This document shows positions 1-12,616 of a DNA stretch of 64,000 nucleotides, piece after piece. Origin of the DNA: Allygus modestus. Lineage: Eukaryota > Arthropoda > Insecta > Hemiptera > Cicadellidae. A program made the position numbers and the translations under genes. The stretch's first letter is position 1; each line of letters begins with the position of its first letter. The notes beneath the pieces are model-generated. The model did no database searches and was not told the origin of the DNA. It saw only the letters and a program-made list of their open reading frames with translations. The stretch spans positions 302,633,586 through 302,697,585 of the forward strand of contig OY776112.1 of NCBI GenBank assembly GCA_963675035.1, written 5' to 3'.

Positions 1-198
1 TAAAATTTGTTTTTTTCAAAAATTACATGTAAAAAATTCAAAAAACCCATTTTTGGGGTACAAAACCCCCCCAAAATACTCCTTTGGATAGAGCAATCTG
101 GCTGGTTTTCGAACTTAAAGTCATAAATGTTGCTTTAAACGTTTATACCAAATTTCATCAAAATCGGATCATTTTTACGAGAGTTATCGTGCTCACGA

Positions 199-256
<58 letters not shown>

Positions 257-421
257 GTATATATATGTATATATATATATATATATATATACAGTTTCGA
301 ACGAATGGTGTTGTTGGGGTCTGGGGACCTCAAAATGAAAAGTTATCATGGTCCCGGGCCTAGGTCTTACCATGCCGACTACGGTAATATAGCTTCTTCC
401 CTATAGGGGAAATTCGCTAAA
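1..421. repeat. Foldback-family arm (inner part), cut by window edge
   Basis: This is the inner half of an arm of the dispersed foldback family described at 31,667-33,896. It contains the shared block ending in GGGGAAATTCGCTAA, and a TA microsatellite at about 206-292 lies in the usual position just outside that block. The open frames here are Tyr-Ile runs from the microsatellite and are not genes. Confidence 0.7.
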
Positions 422-847
422 ACACAAGTCCACTGAATGAAAGACCAATTACGGCTTATTTCTGTACTGTTTTTGTACCTTTTTGTACTGTAAAAAGAAC
501 ATATTTTACCCCTTTACTTTGAAAGTTATTTACCAATACAAAACTTGGACTACAGGTCTAGCCCAAAATACAAGTTTTCTCAAATTAAAAACTAATTATA
601 TCAAAATTTTGTACCTTTTTGTACCACCAAAAGAAATGTTTGTACCACCAGAATAATTACTCAGTAATAAAAACAAAGTCGGCTACAGGTCTATGGAAAA
701 AAACACAAGTACCTTAAAATGGAAAACAAACTGTCACATTATTGTACTATTTTTGTAATCTTTTGTACTACAAATTACAATTTGTGTACCGCTCAAATAA
801 GAGCTCTATATATGATTGATATCAAAAAGTCAGATTACAGGTATATT
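422..847. repeat. GTAC-rich spacer repeat
   Basis: This sequence is rich in TTTTTGTAC and CTACAGGTCTA phrases. It is the inverted relative of 14,334-15,190 and of the spacer at 12,617-12,975. It appears to be a flanking or spacer module of the foldback family. No coding potential was seen. Confidence 0.6.
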
Positions 848-1249
848 AAAATACCCCCATCACAGCAAACCTGCATACTCAGTGAATTTCCAATGAATGC
901 ATATATTTCTCACTATCACATAAAGCCACTCACCAAGTTTGATAAAAATACATGAATAAATAAGTGACATATAGCATTTTATTTATTCTCCATAAGAATA
1001 ACATTAGGGCTGAGTACACAGGTTTGCTGCAATGAGAAATATGAGAAGTGTGTTTTTAAGCAATTATCAATATAACTCAACCAGCTACATACCAAGTTTT
1101 ATTAATTTATGTTCATAATTAAGAAAGATATAAAACTTTATTTATTCTCCATATAAGAAAAACATTATGGCTGAGTATGCAGGTTTGCTGATACGGGGAT
1201 AGTCATCACAAAATAGATTTTTTGTGCAAATATCAATATATCAGTACTA
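848..1249. repeat. Foldback-family left arm, outer part
   Basis: The segment starts with the family terminus AAAATACCCCCATCACAGC and carries degenerate monomers of about 165 bp with the GCAGCAAACCTGC and TTATTCTCCATAAG phrases. It breaks off at 1249, where the TA-flanked element begins, and resumes at 11,702 in the middle of a monomer. Confidence 0.7.
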
Positions 1250-1279
1250 TTGTCCTGGACAGGCTTACTGGCAGGTGGC

Positions 1280-1309
1280 TAAGATCGCCCTGTTGCCTTT
1301 ATCTTCCAT

Positions 1310-1348
<39 letters not shown>

Positions 1349-2516
1349 ACACGTGTAAATGAGAACGATGTGCTTCCGATGTTTCCAGCATTGTCTAAGT
1401 GTTACATATATTTTTTGTTTACATAGGCTAATCAAATGTTTTGTTTGTATTTTGATGTGGTGTAAACATCTTACAATTTTAAGGTACAAATCTCCTGAAT
1501 TTTTTGTAAGCTTACATTAATTATTGATGTTGAGTTTTATAATTTAACCAACGATTATTAAGTGAAGTATTTTCTAATTAGTTTACTGTAAGCATTTAAA
1601 AATTAGACAATTGAATAACGCGGCCGATTTTTGTTGCATACTTTTGAATCTCACAGGATGTTCAGTGCACCTGCATTTTTCGTTGTGTTTTTCGTAAACT
1701 GAGGTACAGTATTCAAGTGTGGAGTGCACCAGTGATTCAGTAGCCTATATATACAGACTTTTGTCAGTCATTCATAGTCACCATGCCTGTGATAAGTAAG
1801 TTTAAAAGAAGACAAATTTGTGCGGTATTGTTGTTTTCACTCATCCAAGACTTGGACAAAGAACCTGATTTTATTATCAGTTCAGCGATTGTGCCGTGAG
1901 GAAAAAACTTCAACTGCGCAGCAGTTCCAGCACAGCCTAACTGACACACGTAGATTATTCCACCTATATATTTCTGTTTCTGTTGTACAAAGTATATTTG
2001 TATTTTTGTTTTGGCTTTGATTTACAGAGGGCACTCTAACCATGGTGACTCTTTTTGTAAAGTAAGGATTACATTACCTTACTTTATACAACTTGTCACT
2101 GGAGAGGCCAATGCAGAAAATTTATTAAGTAATGCCTTTTTAATGAAGTTATAAGCGTCGAGTTTCTAACTCCTTTAATCGTTATTTGTTCTCATAACAC
2201 TCATATCGCACTTGTAAACCAGTAGGATTCAAAAATTGCAAGAAATTGTTTTGCAATCGTAAAATTTCAACTGCCAGTTGTAAATTCATACTACAACTTG
2301 TAAAGTTTTTAAAATTTTAAAATTGTAAATATGTTCAATTCAATTTATAAATTTGTCGCCAGTATGTAAAACCACTGTGTTGATAAAGACTATAATTTTA
2401 AAAGTAGTTTCAAACTCATTTTGAAACATAAATTTCTTTAAATAAATCCCATAACCCTGTTGAAAGATTGATTTTGAAGGTGATTGACTTGAATACAAAT
2501 CATTCCATGTCAACAA
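1280..2516. other. No gene recognised; CT microsatellite
   Basis: This stretch lies between the two nested left ends. It holds a (CT)n run at about 1312-1347 and otherwise unique-looking AT-rich sequence. The short frames here have no recognisable domain. Confidence 0.5.
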
Positions 2517-2917
2517 CCCAGTCAGCACAACTATGTAGATTATACGTATTATTTATCTTCAGCCATGGTCCATAGTTGGTATACTATACGTATTGCTTTG
2601 GTATAATATACATCCAATATACGTCCAAATGTCCCACTTTATTCTGATAAATTGACGTCTATTGTAGGTAGATGTATACGTTAATTTACGTAGATAATAC
2701 GTCAACGATATACATCAATAATACGTCAATCATAGACATGTAATATACATATTTAAATAACTTTTAGTGCATAAAATTGACATATAATTTATATTAGTGC
2801 GTATAATATATGTAAAGTTGATGTCAATCTATATGCCATTAAAAGTAAATACTACGTAAATCATGGAGCTAGTGTCTGTATAATATATGTAAAATTGATG
2901 TCAATATATATGTCATG

Positions 2918-2919
<2 letters not shown>

Positions 2920-2957
<38 letters not shown>

Positions 2958-2965
2958 ATTGCAGC

Positions 2966-3011
<46 letters not shown>

Positions 3012-3022
3012 GCTGCAATTCA
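2920..3022. repeat. CT/TA microsatellites and hairpin
   Basis: A (CT)n run is followed by a hairpin. Its arms contain TGCAGCATATATT and the inverse AATATATGCTGCA around a TA core, ending near 3020. Such a structure can form a cruciform and is a likely assembly weak point. Confidence 0.7.
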
Positions 3023-4719
3023 CAAGTAATTTAAATTTTAATGGTGTAGAGTACACCAACTCAAATAATAACAAGTAATACAATGCATAACTTTTACCAC
3101 CAGACAGAAACCTTGAAATATGACAATACTTGTGATTAACGTCATTATAATTACATTTTATAAAAATATACTATAATTACATTTTATAAAAACATATTAT
3201 TCAGGTTAAATAAGTAAATGTAATGTAATCAAGAAATAATATAAGAATACATTTCATAACACACAAACTTTAAGACATTTATATTAATATACGTTACTTA
3301 TGCAGTAGTTACCTCCCACTTCTTATAGGTAGCTTAATGCAGTGGTTAGTTTATAATAGGTTTGGTTAATCATCAATAATGTTTAACTTCGCTATATGAG
3401 ATCATTCTCTACATCAAAGAAAAAATCACTTGATGTCACTAAAATGTATTCCTTCTTTAACACAATGCTTTACACTTTCAAATTCAATATTTTTATTATG
3501 TACCATACTGTTTTTTTTTTTTATTTGTATGAGGACTGAACTAGAGGTGCATAAAGAAAACATATAGCCAGCAATACAAGTAATTACATTGTTATATTTA
3601 TAAAAAAAAACATACAAAAATAGCATTTTATACATTAAATACTCTTTTTTGTTTTGTTAGAAATTCTGGTCCCTGCTTGCCTGAACCATTCCCGCATGAG
3701 AGTTTCAAACACTTTGTTCGTAAAAGACGTGCTGTGTGTTGCATTCAGAACTCCTGAAACAATAAATGTTCTATATTAAACACAATAAAATGTATGACTA
3801 ACAAACAAAATGATGCAACACTTTGCTTATTTATACTTTAATTATTACGGAACGTTTTGACACCACTTTATTCACTGGTTGTAAATGTAGATTTATTTTA
3901 ATGGTCGGCGTCCCTTGAAATATCTTAAACTCCCGTAGCAAACCTGTCAGCATATATGAAGTAAACTATGAGATTCAATATGTATATCGAAGGAAAAGTT
4001 AAAATTGTATTGTCTGAAAAAGTTTTAAAGAAAAATGTGTTTCTTGAAAAATTATGTGAAAAAGGGCATGTTTCTCTTTGTTTAGTGAGGGACCAAGAAA
4101 ACAAACTTATCTTTGTTTTTATAAGTGTAATGGTTAACACGTTGTCAAACACTTATACTGTAAAAGGCATATAACATATATTAAAGATAAACAAAAGACA
4201 TAAATTCAAATTAGTATGTAATTTGAGCAACATACAAAAAAGCTAAAAAATAAACATTTTGATTTTTTAACAAACTCCTCAATATCCTTTATCAAAAGCA
4301 GAGGTGTGGAAGAAGTGGAAAATGGTAGTTTTTTATTACTAGAACTAGACTCAAAGTTTCAAAAAGATCAACATAAATCAAAGGAAAATCTGAGTTTTCT
4401 TGCCCACACAATGTAGTTTCGACCATAGATAATGGGCGTATGACAACCGGACATTTTTTTATCATAGGTTATGACACCGGACTGCTGTAAAGGACAATAA
4501 CACCGACTGTAAATGACGCGTGATTAATAAAGCATCAGTCATCGATCGCATTACAACAGTGTAATATCCGAAGACAAGATAACACTGCGGTAACAGGCTA
4601 AATGGTGACCAAATCATGTTGTTCAGGCTGTAAATTATGATATAACTATGTGATATTGGCTAGGAACAACGATTAAACCAAATAATTTATTTGGTTAAAC
4701 TAAATGATTTAACCAAAAC
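3023..4719. other. No gene recognised
   Basis: This is AT-rich sequence with short frames only. The two overlapping frames at 3,925-4,174 are on opposite strands and neither resembles a known protein. No repeats were matched elsewhere in the window. Confidence 0.4.
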
Positions 4720-5427
4720 TTTTAAAACTCAGAATCAGTGTAAAAACATACATTTATTCCAATTTTTATTAAAATCTGAAAACAGTGATTTTTGGCTGTT
4801 CTGATGCTCCTGGTTTCATTTACCTGCAAAGCTGGGAATACAATTTTGTGCATTATAATGTTAGGCGAAGAACCAGACAGGCTTGAAAGTAGGTGTGAGG
4901 TTGCTGGGGATGATAAAAGTACTCAACAAAGGAATAACAGGCTTTTCTAGTGTAAAACCACCATAAGACACTGTGTACTGTGTTTAGTCGAACAACATTT
5001 TCTTTAATAACTCTGTAAATATGTAACCTAGAATGACGAGAAAGGACTTAGAACTTTCACCTCACTAATTCCCATCTTTTTAAATGCATTAATTTTACAC
5101 ACGGGGCTTTTCTGACCCTTTTTGGGCCCAAAAACTCGAAATTTGAAAGATTAATCCCCAAGAAAGGGGTTTAAAGTTTTCCGATTGTTTTGCCCAACGA
5201 ACTTGACCAACTGATTACAGAAAGGAACGTCACTACCAAATTTGAAGTAAATTGGACAAAAAATGTGACCGCTAGAGTCACATTTTATATATACATATAA
5301 AATTTTGAACGACCCCCCAAAATGTGTTCAGGGGGTCACGTTAGGAACTTCTATGGTGGTCCCGGGCATAAGTTTAACCGTGCGGGTCATGCTAATAGTT
5401 CACTTTCCAAAGGAAATTCACTAATTA
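4720..5427. repeat. Dispersed repeat family C, copy 1
   Basis: Most of this segment is matched by 19,530-20,290. Shared features are a TTTGGGCCCAAAAACTC block, a short TA tract, a hairpin-like CCCCCCAAAA...GGGGGTCACG block, and the end GGAAATTCACTAA. That end resembles the inner border of the foldback family (GGAAATTCGCTAA), so the families are probably related. Confidence 0.75.
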
Positions 5428-5989
5428 TAAATGAACTAGCCTATACATGGATGGTAAAAATGTGGGAAAGTATTTATTGGTAGAATCCAAAACCATTCAT
5501 ATGCATGCATAATTGACGAGTCAAAAAACTGAACAATAATACTTGTTAAAGGAAGGTATTTAAATTTAGTTATTTTCAGCTATCTTAGAATCTTGTACCT
5601 TAGCATTTAACAAACATCCCAAAATTAAATAAAAAGGCAAGATATCAATACACCACTGATATATTTATGAATAAAGATATATAGTTACTTAAGTTCGGAC
5701 ATTAAGTTTAAAACGAAAATCATTTCAAATCGAATCAAATCAAAATATTCTTTATTTCAAAATATATTGTCAAATTAATCATTTCAAAATATATTGTCAG
5801 ATTAATCATTTCAAAATATATTGTCAAATTGTGATAACAGATTATGGTTCTTTTAACTGGCGGAATATGTCTTTGGGCTTAGTTATGGGTTTTGCCACAA
5901 CATATCACCCACCTGGCTAGAAGCACTTATGCTTGTGGATTAATCAGGGAAAAACTTACCATCAATTTAGAAGTCTCTTCATCTTTTAA
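5428..5989. other. No gene recognised; short 30-bp tandem repeat
   Basis: About three tandem copies of a roughly 30-bp word containing CATTTCAAAATATATTGTC occur near 5,750-5,830. Nothing else was recognised. Confidence 0.5.
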
Positions 5990-6182
5990 TTAATCCTCCA
6001 GCTGGAGAAAATCCTCCAAAGATGTAATTAGGAACTGACTGGTGAACTGTGTCTTCGAGTCATTTTCAACTGACGCCAGGACCTTAATTGAGAGGCCCTT
6101 GTCATCTGCTTCACCATGTCCAGCACCTCTCTCATCTCCATCCTCATCAGCTGCAATGTTCTCTCCATCCTTTGTTGTTGCT
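5990..6182 (-). pseudogene. Candidate terminal exon, possibly frameshifted; coiled-coil then short acidic end
   Basis: On the minus strand a good acceptor (TGTTCTAG) precedes 6182. One frame gives a helical QQQRMERTLQLMRMEMREVL segment. Another frame, downstream, gives TSLEDFLQLED followed by a stop at 5990. The layout of a heptad-rich helix and then a short Leu/Glu end faintly resembles insect DUF4806-type proteins from memory. The two halves lie in different frames, so a frameshifted pseudogene is possible. Phase does not connect cleanly with the upstream exon candidate at 8,260-8,337. The identification is weak. Confidence 0.25.
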
Positions 6183-6974
6183 CTAGAACACATTTCGTAT
6201 AACCATTAGAAAGAGCAAATTTATGGGAAAACCTTAAAAATCCCCTTGAAACATATAAAAGTTGCAGTGCAGTGTCAACATCAATCTGGAACATACAAGT
6301 GACTTGCTGAATTTCCTGAAAGGAATTTGATATATAATAACATAATTTTATAAATTTCTCTGACTCAAGTTGTGCAGATTCAATTATGGTGAAACTTAGT
6401 TTGATAATTATATGCAACAACACTCCTTATGTAAAAGTAACACATGTCGTAAGGAAAATAAAATAAAATGACAAATGTCAGGAAAATGTACAATATCACG
6501 TGTAGGATAAGCAAGTCACACTCGTCGCCGTGCCAAACCACAGCTGGGTGAGAACTGCACATACCATATCTGTCGCTGTGTGCTTGCCCAACAATCATCT
6601 GACTTAGTAGTTTGGTTTTCTAATCCCCAACATGGTTAAAAATATGAATTTTGAAGTGTTAACAAAAAAATGTCACCAAGAAAATAGGACAATAGTTCTT
6701 GGGTAATTAATAATAACAATAAAGATTATTTCTTGTGGTTGCATAATTTATTTGATTAAAAGATCGTTAATTTTTAGAATTTGCATAACAGATGATGTGT
6801 TATAACTGTCACAAAAACCATCAAAGCCAAATTAATTTGCCAAAATATTTGTTTTCATCAAACCTTTTAATATTTCTTAAATTGTTTCCTGTATATGCAA
6901 GGATATTTTATCTTCGCAAAATTAAAATCATAATGATGAAAACCAGTTCCTATACTTATAGTGATAGGTATAAC
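6183..6974. other. No gene recognised
   Basis: The frames on the minus strand here would lie in the intron upstream of the acceptor at 6182. They have no recognisable domain. Confidence 0.4.
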
Positions 6975-8093
6975 AAAATACCCCCGTCGCAGCAAACCTG
7001 CATACTTAGCAAATTTTTAATGCAAATATACATGTCTCAGTACTACATAAAGCCAATTACCAAGTTTCACAACAATAACATTCATAAACAAGTGATATAT
7101 AACATTTTATTTATTCTCTATAAGAATAACATTAGGTTGAGGATGCAGGTTTGCTGCAACAAGGATAAGTAATGTGTTTTTTCTTTTTCAATTATCAATA
7201 TAACTGAACCAGGTGAAGTTACATACCAAGTTCTATTAATTTAGGTTCATAATTAAGGGAAATATGCAACTTTACTTAATCTCCATATGAATAACATGGG
7301 GCCGAGTATCTAGGTTTGCTGCTACGGGGACTGTCAACAAAAAACTTGTTTTTTTGTGCTAATATCAATATACTATAACTATTTGAAGCCACACACTAAG
7401 TTTCATCAATATACATTCATAAATAATCGAGATATCAAATTTTATTTGTTCTCCATAAGGATAACATTGGACAACGTACTGTGTTTAGCACTTTGAATAT
7501 CTCTGCAACGGTTAATGTTTGTTTTGTTGAGCTAAACATATTGATAAAAGGAAATATGAAGTTTTTAATAAAATTATCTGAGAAAAATCTAAAAACCTTT
7601 TTCCCTTAAGATTAACATGGGACACGTATTTTTGGATTTTATCTGCAACCACTTAACCTAGGTTAATGATTCAAAATACTAAATTATTTGTTTTTTAAGC
7701 TCTATAAATTGGCTATAACCAAAATTGAGGGTTTTTAACATTTTGGGGTAAAATTTGCAAAAAACTGATTTTTTGAAAATTGTAAACACTCATAAAACCC
7801 CCTTTTCATAGTCCGATCGATCTGGTTTTCGAACTTAGTCATAAATGCTATTCTCCACATTAAAATTTGTGCCAAATTTTATCAAAATCGGGTGTTTCTT
7901 TCAAAAGTTATCGCGGTAACGCGCGCATGCGCGCGCACACACACACACACACACACACATACACACACAAATTTGAACGAATAGTGTTTTTGGCATCTGG
8001 GGACCTCAAAACAAAAAGTTATCATGGTCTCGGGCTTAAGTCTTACCATGCCACCTACGGTAATAGCTTCTTCCCTATAGGGGAAATTCGCTA
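6975..8093. repeat. Foldback-family single arm
   Basis: This runs from the outer terminus (ATACCCCCGTCGCAGC) through degenerate monomers to the inner border GGGGAAATTCGCTAA. Near the inner end, GCGCGCATGCGCGCGCACAC at about 7,920 is followed by a (CA)n run. This is an alternating purine-pyrimidine tract with Z-DNA potential. No opposite arm follows, so it is a half element. Confidence 0.7.
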
Positions 8094-8259
8094 AAAAAAA
8101 ACAGGGCAAAAAACTATAATTCCATGTAATTCCCCCTGGTAACAACCATGTATGCACAGTTCCAAGGTTAAAAATAAGATCAAGGATAACATTATACTTG
8201 AGGGCAAATGTTTGCTAAAAAATGTATTGAGTAAATTAATAGAAGATAAATCACTTTAC

Positions 8260-8337
8260 CTTGCATTTTAAGGTATGCTCCTCCATGAGTGCAGTTTTTG
8301 GATGAAGAGGGAGTTTCAGTATTGGAGAACAAAGTAC
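8260..8337 (-). CDS. Candidate internal exon, unknown gene
   Basis: On the minus strand a pyrimidine-rich acceptor (GGTTGTTTTAG) and a donor (CAAG then GTAAAG) bound 78 nt. Two of the three frames are open, including phase 0, which would follow the candidate first exon at 10,639-10,668. One open frame contains TPSSSKNCTHGGAYLKMQ. No family was recognised. The case rests on splice signals only. Confidence 0.25.
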
Positions 8338-10638
8338 CTAAAACAACCATATACATTTTCCAGATTAAAAGAAATATTTCATAAACTAGTAAAACATGTT
8401 CAGCGCCCTTATAATTTTAAGACCAGCTATTTTCAATGGAATTCCAGCTCTATTGAACTAGGCTACAGTATTTCAGTTGGTTTATATTATTAAATATATT
8501 CATTGGGTGGTTTAATTTATATTTTTTTTAGGAATGATGTCATGTTGAGCACTAGTTGAGCGAAGCGAGATGTTCACATAAGTAAATAATGCATAATGTA
8601 AATACACCCTTACAGAATTTGAAATATATTTGTTAAATTAAAGTATTAAAAAAACCATATGTTTGTTTATCAACTTAAACGGTATTCTAATATCTTTATA
8701 TATAATTCTGTTAGCAAAATTTTTAAGTCAAAATTGTGGGAGTTTGGCAAATCGCAGGATGATGGGAGACGTCTCAAATTAAAGGTCTTGATCATAGGGA
8801 CTCGGGAAAAATAGCAGTATTTCTAAAAAATTATCAGCAAACTTTGTAATAATGTAAACAAAACAGTGAAAATTTTTAACAGCTGTTTATTTAATTTAAA
8901 TGAAGTCAGTTAAAAACATGTGACATAAACCCAATAAAATATTTCTTCTATTACAATTACATGTGAACTTTAAGACCCAGTGGGGCGTAATCTAGGAGGA
9001 ATTTTGCAAATCTCTCTAAAGAAAAACCTTCTCCTCGATATCACCTAGCTACTGGCAAAATTTTATATCAATCGGTAAAGCCATTTCACTGTGATGCCGT
9101 TACAAAGAAGTGACAAAGTGAGGGAAAGAGAGCTACGCTCGCTTCGCTCAATTATATAACTTAAAAGGTAATATATCTGGGCTACACACAGACAAATTGG
9201 CATTACAAAATCCCTTAGTATTATGACATATGGGCCTTAAGATTTAAGTCCACCATAAACAGGTAGCCGAATTTAACTTATTTCAAAATTAACTTTTTTT
9301 GCCAATGTGAATTGCCTTAATTGAGACAAAAACGCTTGTATAAAGATTTTGATATTATTTAAATTTGGTTGTATAAATGATTTTTAATATACTAAACTTA
9401 TATTAGTTTTTATTGTGTTGAGAGGACATAATTTTGTTCTGCTTTCCATCAGGACTACAAGGTATAGAATATAATTAGGAATAGAATCTTAACTTTTCTG
9501 TGATTTGACATTGCTGCAGCTCATAGCTAGGGTAGGCCTAGACATTCAGAAGCGGTACGATATAAATAACCCAAAATTTGTAGATTCCAAATTGGTTAAA
9601 ATATTGATTATTAACTTTTCTAAACTTAACCTTCTAAGTTACTTTTCTGTTAATGTTAGTCTATGGTTATACCACAGAGAATTCCTTTGACAATGGTTTG
9701 GGCCTATACAATACGCTGCAGTGGTGAAGCTTACTTGTTAACGTACTTAATGATCATAAAGTAAATAAAAACAAACGTGATACCGGTATTTCAAAACATT
9801 ATTCGGTACCTATGCCTACCGGTAGGCCTTTATTTTATAGCATTAACACGTTCATTGTGGTATAGTAAAAGCTCTCCCCTATGCTAAAATTACAAGTTAG
9901 TCAGTCGTTTTACTGACATATTGACTAGACTGATTTGGAAACACCCAGGGAACCCAGCGCAGGAGACAAATTGACGGGAAAACTAATGTACACCCTCAGG
10001 CAGAATACACATTTCCTTCTGGATCAAAGCTAGATGAAAAATAATTGCATAACCTTGGTCATCACAAATATCTCTGATGATCGGAGACATAAGCACCCAG
10101 GAGAGGGTGCTTGAATCTCCGATCGGAGACACGCCACACTCAACATGTTAATAAAATTAAGAAATGCTTCTTCGGGGGCATGCATAAGCAGATAAGTGGT
10201 CTGCTAAATAATTATACTTAGTATTCATTTCATATTTCTAACTTTGTTTTACTGCTCGCCACAAATTTAACAACTATTTAATTGTTCTAATCAAATATTT
10301 TACAGAACAAATTTTGATATTTATGTCATACAGGTTATGAATCTTGCAGTCAAAATTATTTTGAATATTATGGCCTACCTACCGTACCTTTTATTATTGC
10401 ATAGCTCTGAATCTGCCAATAATTTAAAACTCTACAGCATAGTTTTCATCTCTGATTGCACCTTTAGCCTAGGCCTACTCTAACCTAACTTACTATTGGG
10501 GAAACAGTGAAGAGTGAAAATTAAAGACTTTCAGTTAGGATATGTTTATTTTATTATTAATGTTATATGTAATGTTAGTACCATTAGATAGGATACATTA
10601 TATAGTTATACACTTATATAATTGTAATCCACACTTAC
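8338..10638. other. No gene recognised
   Basis: This is AT-rich sequence, intronic if the exon pair at 8.3 and 10.65 kb is real. A short word containing GAGCGAAGCGAGA near 8,560 recurs roughly inverted near 9,130. The small inverted word TCTCCGATCGGAGA near 10,110 may be incidental. Confidence 0.4.
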
Positions 10639-10668
10639 CTTGAATGATGTCAGAAGAGTAGTTGACAT
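10639..10668 (-). CDS. Candidate first coding exon (10 codons), unknown gene
   Basis: On the minus strand an ATG opens a ten-codon segment (MSTTLLTSFK) that ends exactly at a strong donor, AAG followed by GTAAGTGTGG. Upstream at about 10,880-10,935 two AAAATGGCCG words resemble YY1-type promoter motifs, although they are on the opposite strand. The context fits a short first coding exon of a gene running leftward. No product can be named. Confidence 0.3.
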
Positions 10669-10869
10669 AATCAACTTGAGTTCTTAACGGCCAAACCTCA
10701 CAACAAATAACTAAACTAACTATGTACGCACAAAAACTAAACTAATATTGAATAAATTAAATATAGACTATCATTTATGATTAAACTGTGATGTATAACA
10801 AACAAATTACAGACAACTAACTGTAAAGCGAACAGAATTAAAAGTTTGCACGAACTACTTTGGGAGAAA

Positions 10870-10935
10870 GACGGCTAAAAATGAGAAAGTGAAAATGGCC
10901 GACTGTCAGGACGTAAAAATGGCCGCCTCTACTCC
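10870..10935. promoter_or_regulatory. Possible promoter with paired AAAATGGCCG words
   Basis: Two copies of AAAATGGCCG about 25 bp apart lie in a locally GC-richer stretch, about 220-270 bp upstream of the candidate first exon at 10,639-10,668. YY1/Pho-like sites of this form are common near animal transcription starts. Use as a promoter is inference. Confidence 0.3.
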
Positions 10936-11701
10936 TACCCCGGCTCTGGGCTTGCAAATTCTTTGTGATGAGATGAGCAGACGGTCCTTTTGTCCCTGCG
11001 TCGGGCCTGGCCAGAGAAGGGTCGTGTGCCGAATTCTATGAAAAACTTTCTCCGGAAAGTTTGGTCTTTATGCTGAATAATTGATCGTTTCTCAACTCTG
11101 TCTACGTCTACATTTTAAAGATTGTCGAACGTCAATAATTTGTAAACCGCGAATATAAATAAATACATATAATATACGTAAATTTTAAAATACCATATCC
11201 TTAACATTGACGTAATCTATACTTAAAATGAAATTATAATAAAAGCTGTAAAAGGGTTAAAATGCATTCTACAGACAAACAAAAATACCATTGTATCCTA
11301 TTTTAAAGTTTTTAATACAATACATTTATTTTATGAACGTCAATCTTCATCCGTCGAATATATGTATACAATACGCCTCAAGATTGACGTGACCTAAAAT
11401 TGCCGTATTGACCTAAAATATACGTATATTATACTAAGTGTGCTGACTGGGAATAACCTTCATTTTATTTCATCTTCATATTATTTCATTCAGTTGCTTT
11501 AAAAACATTAAATAAATAAAGCAGACAGTAAGTAAACATAGCGGAAGTCGATTGTTTATATTTACACTAAGAAAACCCCTTGTACAGTGACATGTTGTTC
11601 TGCTAGCCATAATTAAGGTGATCAGTCCAAAGATATTAAGTACACGCTTTGACATCATTGCATTTTATGCCACCCGCCAGTAAAGCTTGTCCAGGACAAT
11701 A

Positions 11702-12616
11702 GGTGAAGCCACATACCAAGTTTCATCAAATACGTTTATAAATAATCGAGATATTAAATTTGAATTATTCTCCATAAGGATAACATTGGACAATGTACTG
11801 TGTTTAGCACTTTGAATATTTCTGCAACGCTTGGACGTAGAATCACAATTTAAACACCAAAATTATTTTTTTGTAGAGCTAAACTGATTGGGAAAAGCAA
11901 ATGTGAAGTTTAAAGTAAAATCATAGATTAAGCATGTATGCTTAATCTATAGTAAAATTAACTGAGGAAAAGCTAAAACCGTTTTCCCATACGATTAACA
12001 TAGGAGCTTTTATGATCAAGGTTTTTTTTATTTTCTCCGCAACCAGAAAAATCGGACCATGGGAAGGGGGGTTTATGGGTTTTCAACATTTTCCAAAAAT
12101 CTGTTTTTTGCATTTTTCATCCTAAAATTTTAAAACACAATTTTTGTTTTGGCCATTTTATAGAGCTTAACAACAAATAATTTAGTATTTCGAATCATTA
12201 ACCTAGGATGTCCTAGGTTAATGATTCAAAATACTAAATTATTTGTTAAGCTCTATAAAATGGCCAAAACAAAAATTATATTTTAAAATTTGTAGGATGA
12301 AAAATGCAAAAATCTGATTTTTGGCAAATGTTGAAACCCCATAAACCCCCCTTCCCATGGTCCGATTTTCCTGGTTTTCGAACTTAGTCATGAATGTGAC
12401 TTTACACATTTGAGCGAAATTTTATCGGAATCAGATGTTTTTTACTCAAGTTATCATATTCACAGACACACACACACATATATATATATAAATTTGAACG
12501 AATAGTGTTTTTGACAACTGGGGACCTCAAAACAAAGAGTTATCATGGTCTCGGGCTTAAGTCTTACCATGAGACCTTTGGTAATAGCTTCTTTCCTATA
12601 GGGGAAATTCGCTAAA
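11702..12616. repeat. Foldback-family left arm, inner part
   Basis: This continues the arm cut at 1249, up to the inner border GGGGAAATTCGCTAAAAC. It contains degenerate monomers, a CA/TA tract near 12,465-12,490, and an inverted local pair (12,160-12,205 against 12,210-12,260, around CCTAGGATGTCCTAGG). A 28-bp micro-hairpin insertion lies at 11,923-11,950. Confidence 0.7.
11923..11950. mobile_element. 28-bp palindromic micro-insertion with 8-bp duplication
   Basis: ATAGATTAAGCAT and its reverse complement are separated by 2 bp. They are flanked by AGTAAAAT at 11,914-11,921 and again at 11,951-11,958, with one extra C on the left. Other foldback monomers read straight through this site with a single copy. 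The same 13-base arm recurs at 52,385-52,423 with a different duplication. Confidence 0.65.

Larger units (their letters stand above)
2517..11451. mobile_element. Candidate nested DNA transposon with CCCAGTCAGCACA ends
   Basis: The left end CCCAGTCAGCACA is followed by a TATACGTA-rich subterminal zone. The right end is TGTGCTGACTGGG, preceded by a similar TATACGTA-rich zone, and similarity extends to about 35 bp. Both ends carry many ATACGT and GACGT words, like the subterminal binding-site repeats of cut-and-paste transposons. I could not identify a clear target duplication. A candidate spliced gene on the minus strand (exons near 10.65, 8.3 and 6.1 kb) lies inside and could belong to the element. 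The superfamily is not determined. Confidence 0.5.
1250..11699. mobile_element. Large TA-flanked element with TTGTCCTGGACA inverted ends
   Basis: The left end begins TTGTCCTGGACAGGCTT and the right end is its imperfect reverse complement over about 31 bp. TA lies on both sides (1248-1249 and 11,700-11,701). The flanks join into one continuous foldback monomer, which supports a real insertion. TA duplication is typical of the IS630-Tc1-mariner group but not exclusive to it. No transposase was recognised inside. The 10.45-kb length is probably inflated by nested insertions. Confidence 0.6.
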
